A stretch of DNA of 64,000 nucleotides, from NCBI RefSeq assembly GCF_040581405.1, contig NZ_CP137157.1:2437001-2501000 (forward strand), in the 5' to 3' direction. Below are positions 1 through 8,457 of the stretch, piece after piece. Below the pieces are notes generated by a model. It was not told where the DNA came from. It worked only from the letters and a program-made list of their open reading frames with translations, and searched no databases. A program made the translations under genes and the position numbers. This stretch comes from Komagataeibacter sucrofermentans DSM 15973 (GTDB taxonomy: Bacteria > Pseudomonadota > Alphaproteobacteria > Acetobacterales > Acetobacteraceae). Each line of letters begins with the position of its first letter. Position 1 is the stretch's first letter.

Positions 1-1
1 A

Positions 2-265
2 CTGCCGCCGGGCTATGGGCCGCAGAGCTGCCCCGAGGCCCAGCGCGGAGGTTATGGCTACGGTAGCCAGCGCGGCTACGCCACCCCCAGCTACCCCCGG
101 CAGGGCGGGTATGGTCAAGGCGGGTATGGCCAGAGCGGATACAGCCAGGGGGGATATGACCAGAGCGGCTATTACGGCCAGCAGCAGGGTGGCTATGCCC
201 AGCCCTATGGCTACGGGCAGGAAGGCGGCGACGCGCAGGGTTACGAAGGCGAAGGCGGCTACTGA
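2..265 (+). CDS. C-terminal end of a Tyr/Gly/Gln-rich protein (partial)
   Basis: An open frame enters from the left edge and stops with TGA at 263-265, giving the last 87 residues. They are low complexity: Gly, Tyr, Gln and Ser dominate, with about 16 tyrosines, most in GGY or SGY steps spaced every 4-6 residues (for example [18 protein letters not shown]). The tail ends acidic, with Glu and Asp close to the C-terminus. No catalytic domain is visible in this part. The tail is compositionally like sticky prion-like or surface-attached segments, but the folded part lies outside the window, so no function is assigned. It converges on leuA, with a strong hairpin and a degraded repeat copy between them. 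Confidence 0.7.
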   Translation: MPPGYGPQSCPEAQRGGYGYGSQRGYATPSYPRQGGYGQGGYGQSGYSQGGYDQSGYYGQQQGGYAQPYGYGQEGGDAQGYEGEGGY

Positions 266-276
266 AAGCCCCATGA

Positions 277-316
277 CACACCGCCCCGCCGTGACAGGAC
301 ACGGCAGGGCGGTGTG
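277..316. terminator. GC-rich hairpin after the Tyr-rich gene
   Basis: Two 17-base arms (277-293 and 300-316) are complementary with one mismatch around the 6-base loop ACAGGA. The hairpin starts 12 bases after the stop codon of the upstream gene. No T-run follows, so it may stabilise the 3' end or assist termination rather than act as a textbook intrinsic terminator. Confidence 0.5.
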
Positions 317-353
317 GCAGTATCAGCGATCTGCGACGAATGTTTCCGGGCGC

Positions 354-420
354 GACTTTTCTTTAAAAAAGCCGCGCCTTTCGAAGCTTTTTGAAAAAAG
401 CTTCACCAACAACTGTTCTT
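354..420. repeat. Degraded copy of the two-hairpin palindromic element
   Basis: This copy keeps the AAGCTT hairpin (GAAGC-TTTTTGAAAAAA-GCTTC, 382-403) followed by CACCAA. The GGCGGC hairpin is eroded to GCCGCGCC, and the outer A/T arms are mostly lost. It sits between the convergent ends of the Tyr-rich gene and leuA. Better copies lie near 15.9, 18.4, 23.9 and 46.3 kb. Confidence 0.6.
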
Positions 421-423
421 CAC

Positions 424-1998
424 TCAGGCTTCGAGCGCGGCAGGCTCGGCCCGGTCACGCTTGACCAGCAGCTTGTTGAGCGCATGCACGTAGGCGCGCA
501 CGGCCGAGACCAGCGTATCGGCATCAGCGCCCTGGCCATCGACCAGCTTGCCATCTTCCTCCAGCCGCACGGAGGTGCGGGCCTGCGCATCGCTGCCCTC
601 GGTCACGGCGCCGACGGAATACAGTTGCAGCGTCGCATCATGCGGCACGATGGCACGGATGGCATTGAACGCGGCATCGACCGGTCCCTGCCCTTCCGCA
701 TGGCCTTCGCGGCGCGCGCCATCGACTTCCAGCACCAGATCGGCGGTGGCGGGGCGGCGCGAGCCTGCGGTTACATCGAGCGAGATGAAGCGGATGCGGG
801 CATGGTCGCGCACTTCATCATCAACCAGTGCGACCAGATCCTCGTCGTAGATGACCTTCTTGCGGTCGGCCAGATCCTTGAAGCGCGAGAACGCCTCGTT
901 GAACTGCTCTTCTTCCAGCTTGTCGTAGCCCATCGCCTTGAGCTTGTCGCGGAAGGCCGCGCGCCCCGAATGCTTGCCCAGCACCAGCGAGGAACGGGTC
1001 CAGCCCACGCTTTCCGGCGTCATGATCTCGTAGGTGGCGGCGTTCTTCAGGATGCCATCCTGATGGATGCCGCTTTCATGCGCAAATGCGTTACGGCCCA
1101 CGATGGCCTTGTTGGGCTGCACGTCAAAGCCCGTGATGGTGGCCAGCATGCGCGAGGTGCGCAGCAGGCGCTCGGTGTGGATGCCGGTCGTAAAGGGCAG
1201 CACGTCATGGCGCGTGCGCAGCACCATGATGATTTCCTCCAGCGCCGCATTGCCCGCGCGCTCGCCAATACCGTTGATGGTGCATTCCACCTGCCGCGCG
1301 CCAGCCTTCAGCGCCGCGATGGTGTTGGCAACCCCCAGGCCCAGGTCATTATGGTTGTGGGTGGAGAAGATGACGCCATCAGCCCCCGGCACGCGGGCGC
1401 GCAGGTCAGCGAAGATGCGGGCCATGTCCTCGGGCGTGGAATAGCCCACCGTGTCGGGGATGTTGATGGTGGTCGCACCCGCGCGGATGGCGGTCTCGAC
1501 ACAGCGGCACAGGAAGTCGGGCTCGGTGCGCGAGCCATCCTCGGCGGACCATTCCACATCATCGGTGAACTGGCGGGCGGCGCGGTTGCCCGCCTCGATC
1601 ACTTCCAGCACCGTTTCGGGCTCCATGCGCAGCTTGTACTTCATGTGCAGCGGCGAGGTGGAGATGAAGTTGTGGATGCGCCCGCGCTTTGCTGGCTTGA
1701 TCGCCTCGCCCGCGCTGGCAATGTCGTTCTTGCCGCCGCTGCGTGCGAGCGCGCACACCACGGTGTTCTTCACCTTCTGGGCAATCTGGTGAACGCTGTC
1801 GAAATCACCCCTGGAGGCCACGGGAAAGCCCGCCTCCATCACGTCCACGCCCAGTTCCTCAAGCGCTTCGGCCATGCGCAGCTTCTCGGCGAGGTTCATG
1901 GAAAAACCGGGCGACTGCTCGCCATCACGCAGCGTTGTATCGAAAATGATGACGCGGTTGGCGTCGATGCGGCCAAAGGAGGGATGGTCGATGCTCAT
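424..1998 (-). CDS. leuA: 2-isopropylmalate synthase
   Basis: This enzyme condenses acetyl-CoA with 2-oxoisovalerate in the first committed step of leucine synthesis, in the cytoplasm. The 524-residue product has the DRE-TIM barrel signature TTLRDGEQ at 21-28, the metal-binding HNH motif at 214-216 followed by NDLG, and GERAGN at 245-250. A C-terminal regulatory dimer domain spans roughly 395-524 and in this family binds leucine for feedback inhibition. The frame is open for 77 more codons upstream. The ATG at 1998 was chosen because homology begins right after MSIDHP and the upstream residues are low-complexity Arg/Ala. No leu genes adjoin it, which is usual where leuA is separate from leuCDB. 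Confidence 0.96.
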   Translation of the reverse strand: MSIDHPSFGRIDANRVIIFDTTLRDGEQSPGFSMNLAEKLRMAEALEELGVDVMEAGFPVASRGDFDSVHQIAQKVKNTVVCALARSGGKNDIASAGEAIKPAKRGRIHNFISTSPLHMKYKLRMEPETVLEVIEAGNRAARQFTDDVEWSAEDGSRTEPDFLCRCVETAIRAGATTINIPDTVGYSTPEDMARIFADLRARVPGADGVIFSTHNHNDLGLGVANTIAALKAGARQVECTINGIGERAGNAALEEIIMVLRTRHDVLPFTTGIHTERLLRTSRMLATITGFDVQPNKAIVGRNAFAHESGIHQDGILKNAATYEIMTPESVGWTRSSLVLGKHSGRAAFRDKLKAMGYDKLEEEQFNEAFSRFKDLADRKKVIYDEDLVALVDDEVRDHARIRFISLDVTAGSRRPATADLVLEVDGARREGHAEGQGPVDAAFNAIRAIVPHDATLQLYSVGAVTEGSDAQARTSVRLEEDGKLVDGQGADADTLVSAVRAYVHALNKLLVKRDRAEPAALEA

Positions 1999-2255
1999 GG
2001 TAATAACCTTGGACTTGGTCCTGTTGTGTGGCGGGAGGTGGCACGGCTGCGTGCCCCTGTCATTCGTGTTCGCAAACCGGCATGAACCGGCCTGATCAAT
2101 CCCCTGGGCGCACCGGCACGCGGCCGGCCCTGATCGCTCAGGGGCGGATAAGTCGAAGACGAAGAAGCCCGGCACCGGCACATGCGCGCGCGGACAGGTG
2201 CGCGCATGCGCCCGTTCCAGCCCCAGCAATGTGCGCTATCGTTACCATGCCGGGC

Positions 2256-2283
2256 ACAATACAGCCCCGAACCCTGATTGCAA
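2256..2283 (-). promoter_or_regulatory. Possible sigma-70 promoter for leuA; gap 1999-2310
   Basis: Read leftward, TTGCAA (2283-2278) and TATTGT (2261-2256) are 16 bases apart, a plausible -35/-10 pair. It would give a leader of about 250 bases before the leuA ATG. The rest of the gap 1999-2310 was searched for a leucine-rich leader peptide with an attenuator. No run of Leu codons was found and no hairpin followed by a T-run. The promoter call is from pattern only. Confidence 0.3.
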
Positions 2284-2310
2284 CCGTAAAAGCGCACCCC
2301 GGCTCCCCCC

Positions 2311-3255
2311 TCAGCCCGTGGCGTGGGTCACCATGCTGTCGGTGGCGAAATAACGGTCGATGGCCTGCACCATGGCCCCTGCCACCACCATGCGGTGGGC
2401 GGCCTGCCTCAGGGCCGCTTCATCCATGTGGTTTGACATGAAGCCCATCTCCACGAGCACGGAGGGAATATCGGCCGATTTGAGCACCACGAAGGAGGCA
2501 TGGCGCGAAGGGTGCTGCAACAGGCCTATGCGCGGACGAAACGAGGTAACGATGCTGCTGGCCATGTGGGCGGCGCCGTGGCGGGTTTCCTCGGTCACGA
2601 GGCTTGCGAGGATTTCCTGCACCTCGGGCGAATCCGCGTGCACGTGCGGGCCGCCATAGCGGTCGGCGCTGTTCTCGGTGCGCGCCAGCATGGCCGTCTG
2701 CCGGTCCGATGCCCTGGACGACAGCGTATAGACACTGGCCCCGCGCACGGCGCGGTTGGTCAGCGCATCGGCATGCATGGAAATGAACAGCGAGGCCTTG
2801 TGGCTGTGCGCGATGTCCACCCTGCCCTCGAGCGGGATGAAGCGGTCATCGGCGCGCGTCATGGCCACGCGGTAGCGGCCACTGGCCTCAAGCTGGCGCT
2901 GCAATTCGCTGGCGGCCGCTTCAGCCACATGTTTTTCATACGTGCCGGAAATGCCGATGGCGCCCGGGTCCTTTCCGCCATGGCCGGGGTCGAGCATGAT
3001 CAGCGGCCTGGGCGGCGTGGCGCGCCCCACGATGGCGGGCGCGTGCAGCGGGTGCGCGGCGTGATGGGCGGCGGCGGCCGCATGCACGTGGGCGGGCACA
3101 TGGGGCGCCACCCGCGCCAGCGCGCTGCCGGGCAGCAGCACGCCCAGCCCCGCCACAACAGCGCGGCGCGGCAGCACGGGTTCAGGCCTGCGCGCTGTCA
3201 GGGCCGCCTTGTTTCCATCAGGCCAGCCAGTGGTCATGCATCGGGTTCCGGTCAA
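2311..3255 (-). CDS. N-acetylmuramoyl-L-alanine amidase (Amidase_3), Tat-type signal
   Basis: This is a zinc amidase that cleaves the amide bond between MurNAc and the stem peptide and helps separate daughter cells in the periplasm. Numbered from the first codon, the catalytic domain starts near 85 with DPGHGGKDPGA. The zinc ligands are His92, Glu107 and His161, and the catalytic Glu269 lies in VLVEMGFMSN. The N-terminus has a twin-arginine (30-31) followed by a hydrophobic stretch ending LPGSALA, suggesting Tat export as for AmiA/AmiC. A His/Ala-rich linker at 50-75 joins signal and domain. No AMIN domain is seen. The frame opens at 3255, but the ATG at 3237 is an equally good start and keeps the signal. 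Confidence 0.9.
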   Translation of the reverse strand: MTGTRCMTTGWPDGNKAALTARRPEPVLPRRAVVAGLGVLLPGSALARVAPHVPAHVHAAAAAHHAAHPLHAPAIVGRATPPRPLIMLDPGHGGKDPGAIGISGTYEKHVAEAAASELQRQLEASGRYRVAMTRADDRFIPLEGRVDIAHSHKASLFISMHADALTNRAVRGASVYTLSSRASDRQTAMLARTENSADRYGGPHVHADSPEVQEILASLVTEETRHGAAHMASSIVTSFRPRIGLLQHPSRHASFVVLKSADIPSVLVEMGFMSNHMDEAALRQAAHRMVVAGAMVQAIDRYFATDSMVTHATG

Positions 3256-3397
3256 GGCGGTTGCGGGGTCGTGTGTCTTTAATTTTCCTTACCACCATCC
3301 ACGCCCTTCGTCAGCGGGATAAACGCAAGCCCCTTGCAGGAAGGGCCGCATTGCGTCATGCTGCCCAGCCGTGATGGACCGCGCCCGGTCTGGCTGC

Positions 3398-3434
3398 CCT
3401 GCTGGCATGCCTGATAGGGCGAGATGCCAGCAGG
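3398..3434 (+). promoter_or_regulatory. rne: Hairpin in the presumed rne 5' leader
   Basis: CCTGCTGGCAT (3398-3408) pairs perfectly with ATGCCAGCAGG (3424-3434) around a 15-base loop. It lies about 470 bases before the rne start. It could be a leader hairpin recognised by RNase E, or a terminator-like structure for transcription from either side. Confidence 0.4.
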
Positions 3435-3454
3435 CATGACTTAAACTCCATCCG

Positions 3455-3471
3455 GCATGCATCATGCATGC
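3455..3471. repeat. Perfect palindrome GCATGCAT-c-ATGCATGC
   Basis: Two 8-base arms meet at a single central C. The site lies in the amidase/rne divergent region. A similar ATGCAT core occurs in the inverted repeat upstream of the PII gene (11948-11979). It could be an operator or chance; no regulator is identified. Confidence 0.35.
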
Positions 3472-3904
3472 GCGACATGCGCTTACCGGTATTCTTACCG
3501 GCCACGTTACGGCGTGGGGGCACATGCCACGCACGACCTGAGGCAGCCGCGCCGGTGTTCCCCATCGACAGGAAACCGGATGGCATACCAGTCGATACGG
3601 AAGGTTCCGCCCCGGCAATCAGGCCGGGCCGCGCCCTCCCCAGCCAAAACCGAGGATGGATTGGACACCACGCGGACCTTTTCCGCATATGCGATGACAC
3701 CATGCGCGAATACGGGCGGCACACGCATGCCGCATCCGGTCGTGGCGCATGGCCTGTCCGCCCGCGCAGGGCGCGGTGGTCTCCCGTCCGGTTTCAGTCA
3801 CGGCTTTTTCAATCATGCTTTTGTCCGCTCCCCCGCCCTTCCTGCCGCCACGACTCGCGCGCAGCCCGGATGCCGGAGCGTGACACACCGGAGTGCGCCT
3901 ATTT

Positions 3905-6841
3905 ATGAGCAAACGCATGCTGATCGACACGACCCACGCGGAAGAAACCCGCGTGGTCGTGATGGATGGTAACCACCTTGAGGATTATGATGTCGAAGCC
4001 GCTTCCAAGAAGCAGCTCAAGGGCAACATCTACCTCGCCAAGGTTATCCGTGTAGAACCCAGCCTTCAGGCTGCGTTCGTGGATTATGGCGGCAACCGCC
4101 ACGGCTTTCTCGCCTTCAGCGAAATCCACCCCGATTATTACCAGATCCCCGTAGCCGACCGCGAAAAGCTGCTCGCGCTGCAGGAAGAGGAACGCCGCGC
4201 GGAAGAAGAACGCCGCGCACGTGATGACGAGGAAGAGGACGCCCCCCGCGCCGAGGACGAAGCCGAAACCCCCGCGGGCGAGGAAGGCGACGAGCCCGAA
4301 ACCGTGGGCGGCGAGAACGATACCGGCGATGAAGCCCAGGCCCAGCGCCGCATCGCCCGCTTCCTGCGCAACTACAAGATTCAGGAAGTCATCCGCCGCC
4401 GCCAGATCCTGCTCGTGCAGGTGGTCAAGGAAGAGCGCGGCAACAAGGGCGCGGCCCTGACCACCTACGTGTCGCTTGCCGGGCGCTACTGCGTGCTCAT
4501 GCCCAACTCGCTGCGCGGGGGCGGTGTTTCGCGCAAGATCACCTCGGTGGCCGACCGCCGCCGCCTGCGCGACATCATCACCGAGCTGTCGATTCCGCGC
4601 GGCATGGCCATGATCGTGCGCACCGCCGGCGCCCAGCGCCCGCGCGCCGAGATCATGCGCGACTGCGAATACCTGCTGCGCCTGTGGGATGACATCCGCC
4701 AGCACACGCTCGAATCCGTCGCCCCCGCCCTGATCTATGAGGAAGCGAGCCTGATCAAGCGCGCCATCCGCGATATCTACACGCGCGAGGTAGGCGAGAT
4801 CCTGATCGATGGCGAGCCGGGCTGGAAGTCGGCGCGCGAGTTCATGCGCATGCTCATGCCCCAGAACGCGCAGAAGGTGCGCCTGTGGCAGGACCACGAG
4901 CAGACCCTGTTCTCGCACTACAAGGTGGAGGGGCTGCTCGATTCCATGCTCTCGCCTTCCGTGCAGCTCAAGTCGGGTGGCTATCTGGTCATCAACCAGA
5001 CCGAGGCGCTGGTTGCGATCGACGTGAACTCGGGCCGCGCCACGCGTGAGCGCAACATCGAGGAAACGGCGCTGCGCACCAACCTCGAAGCCGCCGAGGA
5101 AGTCGCCCGCCAGCTGCGCCTGCGTGATCTGGCCGGTCTGATCGTGATCGACTTCATCGACATGGAAAGCCGCAAGCATAACGGCATGGTCGAGCGCAAG
5201 CTCAAGGATGCCCTGCGCACCGACCGCGCGCGCATCCAGGTGGGCCAGATCTCGCATTTCGGCCTGCTGGAAATGTCGCGCCAGCGCCTGCGCCCCTCCA
5301 TTGCCGAATCCGCCTTCATGCCCTGCCCGCACTGCCAGGGCACCGGCATCGTGCGCGGGATCGAAAGCTCGTCGCTGCACGTGCTGCGCGCGATCGAGGA
5401 CGAGGGCATGCAGCGCAAGGCCGCGGAAATCACCGTGCAGGTGGCACCCGAGGTCGCCTTCTACATCCTCAACAACAAGCGCACCTGGCTTTCGGAAATC
5501 GAGACGCGGCACAAGATGCAGGTCGTGTTCGCACCCGATGCCACGCTGCAGCCGCCCGAGTGCAAGATCGAGCGCGTGCGCCAGCAGACGGCCCGCTTCG
5601 AGGCCCCTGCCGCCATCGCGCACGCCCCGGCCGAAAGCAGCCATGTGCGCGAGATCCAGATCCAGGCCGAGCCGCCGGTAGCCGAGGCGACCCCGGAAGC
5701 CCCGGCCAGCACGGAAGAGGACGAGGATATCGCATCGGGCACCGACCATCGCCGTCGCCGCCGCCGTCGTCGTCGTCGTGGCTCAGGCGCCACCACGCCC
5801 GAGCAGACGACCGATACGCCGCAGCAGCCTGCAGCCGAGGAACCGGCACCCGCGCCCGCGCCGCGTGAAGTCTATCGCGGCCCCACCCCGGCTGACCCGT
5901 ATGGCGACCCGATCATCGACATCTTTGACGTGATCGAGCAGACCACGGCGCCTGCCGAGATCGTGGAAGAGGTTGTGGAAGCCGAGCCCGCGGTCATCGC
6001 GGTCGCGGTCGCGGAAGAAGAGGAAGCGCCCAAGCCGCGTCGTCGTCGCCGCACGCGCCGCCGCACGCCGGTGGAAACGGAAGCCACCACCGAGGCCCCG
6101 GCCGAGGCGAAAGCCGAAGTGAGCGCGCCGGTCGCCGAAGCCGTGGTGGTGGAAGCCGAAGCCGCCCCTGCCGAGCCGGTAGTTGTGGAAGCCGTGGCGG
6201 AACCCGTGGAGGAAGCGCCCAGGCCGCGCCGCCGCCGCGCCAGCTCGGCCACCACCTCGCGCCGCGCCAGCAGCCGCACCAAGGCCGCCAGGACGCCGGA
6301 AGAAACGCCGGTCGAGGCAGCGCCCGAGGTTGTGGAAGAAACGGCCCCTGCCGAGGACGCCGCACCCGCCAAACCCGCGCGCAAGCGTGCGGCAAGCCGG
6401 AGCACGGGCACGACGACGGCCACCACGCGCCGCCGCTCCACCCGCAAGACGGCTGCCAAGGCGGATGAAGCCACCGAGGCCACGGCTGAAGCACCCGTGA
6501 CAGCGGAAGCCGAAGCCCCGGCGGCGGAAGAGGCCCCCAAGCGCCGCCGTGCCCCGGCACGCCGCAAGAAGGCCGAGCCTGCCGCCACCGAGGCAGCAGA
6601 GGCCCCGGCGGAAGCGGTAGCCGAGACGGCGGAAGCCGCACCGGCCAAGCCCGCGCCGCGCAAGCGTGCCACCACCCGCAAGGCCGCCACCACAACGACG
6701 GCCACGGCCACCCGCACGCGCCGCCGCAAGAAGGCGGAAGACGCGGCAGCAGAACCGGCTACGGACGAAGCGGCAGAACCTGCCGCAACGACCGAGGCGG
6801 AAGCAGCCCCCCGTCGCCGCACGGGCTGGTGGAAGCGCTGA
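3905..6841 (+). CDS. rne: Ribonuclease E
   Basis: This endoribonuclease processes rRNA and tRNA precursors and starts mRNA decay; its C-terminal half usually scaffolds the degradosome. The product has 979 residues. The S1 domain (about 35-165) is split by an acidic insertion (about 90-145), as in alphaproteobacterial RNase E. The catalytic DNase I-like domain has AIDVNSG with Asp373 and IDFIDM. The Zn-link CPHC is at 474-477. From about 590 the tail is disordered, with alternating Arg-rich (RRRRRRRRR near 620) and Ala/Glu/Pro-rich blocks, fit for RNA and partner binding. ATG at 3905 follows GGAG (3889-3892). A GTG at 3893 is in frame but abuts that Shine-Dalgarno. An intrinsic terminator follows. 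Confidence 0.95.
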   Translation: MSKRMLIDTTHAEETRVVVMDGNHLEDYDVEAASKKQLKGNIYLAKVIRVEPSLQAAFVDYGGNRHGFLAFSEIHPDYYQIPVADREKLLALQEEERRAEEERRARDDEEEDAPRAEDEAETPAGEEGDEPETVGGENDTGDEAQAQRRIARFLRNYKIQEVIRRRQILLVQVVKEERGNKGAALTTYVSLAGRYCVLMPNSLRGGGVSRKITSVADRRRLRDIITELSIPRGMAMIVRTAGAQRPRAEIMRDCEYLLRLWDDIRQHTLESVAPALIYEEASLIKRAIRDIYTREVGEILIDGEPGWKSAREFMRMLMPQNAQKVRLWQDHEQTLFSHYKVEGLLDSMLSPSVQLKSGGYLVINQTEALVAIDVNSGRATRERNIEETALRTNLEAAEEVARQLRLRDLAGLIVIDFIDMESRKHNGMVERKLKDALRTDRARIQVGQISHFGLLEMSRQRLRPSIAESAFMPCPHCQGTGIVRGIESSSLHVLRAIEDEGMQRKAAEITVQVAPEVAFYILNNKRTWLSEIETRHKMQVVFAPDATLQPPECKIERVRQQTARFEAPAAIAHAPAESSHVREIQIQAEPPVAEATPEAPASTEEDEDIASGTDHRRRRRRRRRRGSGATTPEQTTDTPQQPAAEEPAPAPAPREVYRGPTPADPYGDPIIDIFDVIEQTTAPAEIVEEVVEAEPAVIAVAVAEEEEAPKPRRRRRTRRRTPVETEATTEAPAEAKAEVSAPVAEAVVVEAEAAPAEPVVVEAVAEPVEEAPRPRRRRASSATTSRRASSRTKAARTPEETPVEAAPEVVEETAPAEDAAPAKPARKRAASRSTGTTTATTRRRSTRKTAAKADEATEATAEAPVTAEAEAPAAEEAPKRRRAPARRKKAEPAATEAAEAPAEAVAETAEAAPAKPAPRKRATTRKAATTTTATATRTRRRKKAEDAAAEPATDEAAEPAATTEAEAAPRRRTGWWKR

Positions 6842-6864
6842 TTACAGCGTAACTGGCTGAACAG

Positions 6865-6903
6865 TAAAAAAACCTGCCTTCGCAAGAAGGCAGGTTTTTT
6901 ATT
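6865..6903 (+). terminator. Rho-independent terminator of rne
   Basis: AACCTGCCTT and AAGGCAGGTT form a perfect 10-bp stem around CGCAAG, flanked by an A-run before and TTTTTT after. It lies about 25 bases after the rne stop. The A-run would let it work leftward as well, for the converging ATPase operon. Confidence 0.92.
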
Positions 6904-6960
6904 ACCGGCGTGCAGGGAATTGCCACCTGCACCAAAAGCTTTGCCAAAACGGCTTCAGGG

Positions 6961-8457
6961 TTAACCGCCATCTGGCAAAGCGGGCGCGGTCTCCCAGCCG
7001 GGGCCGATGATGGCGGCACTGCGGCGGCCCAGCCCGTCATTGCGCAGCACGATCATGTTCTGCTCTTCAAGATAGGCAAGCTGCCGCCGGGCGCGGCCAA
7101 GCGAATGGGTGCCGTAAGTGCGCGCGATCACGCTGTCGGACGGACATGGCTCCCCATGCATCGCAGCACGCGCAATGAGCAGGAAAATGCCCTGCATGTC
7201 ATCAGGCAGCACGGCGGCCATCTGCTCGGCCTGTCGCCAGTCCTCGCTTTCCACGGTGGTGGCGTCCACGCCCGCGCGGGCGACTGCGAGCAGACGGCGG
7301 AAGCGCGGCATGTCGAGCGCGTCCCGCCCCATGCCCTCAATCCGGCAGCGCACCAGAAAATCCTGATACAGCACATGCACCGGGCGGAAACCCGCATCCT
7401 CATCGCGCAATATGTCGGTCAGGATCTCGATAAAGCGCAGCCTGAGCGCTGCCGCATCTACCGGCGGAGCTTCGGGTTCGGCAGTTTCGGCCTCCAGCGT
7501 CGCGGTCTCGGCGTGGGCTGCAAGCTGCGAGAGGATATCAGGCGGCGGGCTGACATGACGCGGCAGGCGTGCAGGCAGTTCACGCTCGGGCACCGGGGTC
7601 AGGATCAGTTCGCGTATTTCCTCGCCCGCGGGCACCGGCTCGAAGGGCATCAGCGTGGGGCCAGCCGAGCGGCTTTCGGTCTCGACCGGGCCGATCTTGA
7701 CCGCAAGCGGCCTGCGGCACACGGCGGGGCCAAGGGCCACGAAATAGCCGCGCTCAAGGTCACGGAAGCTTTCGGCCTGCCGCCGCTCCATGCCCAGCAG
7801 GTCGGCCGCGCGCATCATGTCGATATCAAGGAAAGTGCGGCCCATGAGGAAGTTCGATGCCTCGGCTGCGACATTCTTGGCAAGCTTCGCCAGGCGCTGT
7901 GTTGCGATCACGCCCGCCAGCCCGCGCTTGCGCCCACGGCACATGAGGTTGGTCATGGCCCCAAGCGAGGCGCGGCGTGCCTCATCGGACACCTCGCCGG
8001 CTGCGGCTGGCGCAAAAAGCTGGGCTTCATCCACCACTACCAGCACGGGGTACCAGTAATCACGCGGCACCTCGAACATGCCGCCAAGAAAGGCTGCCGC
8101 GCGGCGCATCTGCACATCCGCATCCACGCCCTCAAGGTTCAGGATGACCGAGGCGCGGTGCACGCGCATGCGCTCGCCCGCCGCCTGCAGGGCCGCCTCG
8201 GTATGCTCGGCGGCATCAATGACCAGATGGCCAAAGCGCTCGGCCAGGCTGACGAAATCGCCCTCGGGGTCGATGATGGCCTGCTGCACCATGCGCGCCG
8301 ACTGCTCGAGCAGCCTGCGCAGCAGGTGCGACTTGCCCGAGCCGGAATTGCCCTGCACCAGCAGGCGGGTGGAAAGCAGTTCGGCCAGGTCCATCGTCAC
8401 GGGGCCATCGCCCGCAACGGCCCCGCGCCGCTCGCCAATCGTGATTGCAACACTCAT
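6961..8457 (-). CDS. HerA-like ATP-binding protein
   Basis: This 498-residue P-loop ATPase is of the HerA/FtsK superfamily (helicase HerA-like, COG0433 type). Walker A is GNSGSGKS (36-43) and Walker B is VLVVVDEAQLF (DE at 143-144). An Arg finger-like region follows around RCRGRKRGLAG, and ATQRLAKL matches sensor-type motifs. The C-terminal third is helical and poorly conserved. ATG at 8457 overlaps the TGA of the upstream flavoprotein (ATGA), so the two are co-translated. HerA partners with NurA in archaea, but no nuclease gene adjoins here, and this type of stand-alone ATPase is common in Alphaproteobacteria. Its substrate is unknown. Confidence 0.8.
   Translation of the reverse strand: MSVAITIGERRGAVAGDGPVTMDLAELLSTRLLVQGNSGSGKSHLLRRLLEQSARMVQQAIIDPEGDFVSLAERFGHLVIDAAEHTEAALQAAGERMRVHRASVILNLEGVDADVQMRRAAAFLGGMFEVPRDYWYPVLVVVDEAQLFAPAAAGEVSDEARRASLGAMTNLMCRGRKRGLAGVIATQRLAKLAKNVAAEASNFLMGRTFLDIDMMRAADLLGMERRQAESFRDLERGYFVALGPAVCRRPLAVKIGPVETESRSAGPTLMPFEPVPAGEEIRELILTPVPERELPARLPRHVSPPPDILSQLAAHAETATLEAETAEPEAPPVDAAALRLRFIEILTDILRDEDAGFRPVHVLYQDFLVRCRIEGMGRDALDMPRFRRLLAVARAGVDATTVESEDWRQAEQMAAVLPDDMQGIFLLIARAAMHGEPCPSDSVIARTYGTHSLGRARRQLAYLEEQNMIVLRNDGLGRRSAAIIGPGWETAPALPDGG

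Larger units (their letters stand above)
3256..3904. other. 649-base gap: rne leader and divergent promoter region
   Basis: This lies between the divergent amidase and rne genes. Short open frames run through it on both strands, but none has a convincing start signal or recognisable sequence. It holds a strong 11-bp hairpin (3398-3434), a perfect 17-base palindrome (3455-3471) and two direct copies of CTTACCGG (about 3482 and 3495). A long structured leader is expected for rne, because RNase E controls its own mRNA through the 5' UTR in enterobacteria. Whether that applies here is inference. Confidence 0.5.

Noticed and set aside
391-2085. A 564-codon open frame antisense to leuA
   Set aside because: It mirrors leuA codons in a high-GC gene where the opposite frame rarely meets stops. 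Composition is His/Arg/Ala/Gly-rich with no domain.
1999-2310. Leucine leader peptide and attenuator upstream of leuA
   Set aside because: No run of Leu codons in a short frame and no terminator hairpin with a T-run was found.
3899-5749. A 616-codon open frame antisense to rne
   Set aside because: Same effect as above. No ribosome site or known motif, while the plus strand encodes all RNase E motifs.
6961-8457. HerA-like ATPase as part of an anti-phage defence system
   Set aside because: No nuclease, Sir2, DUF4297 or other defence partner adjoins; its operon mates are a flavoprotein and cysE.
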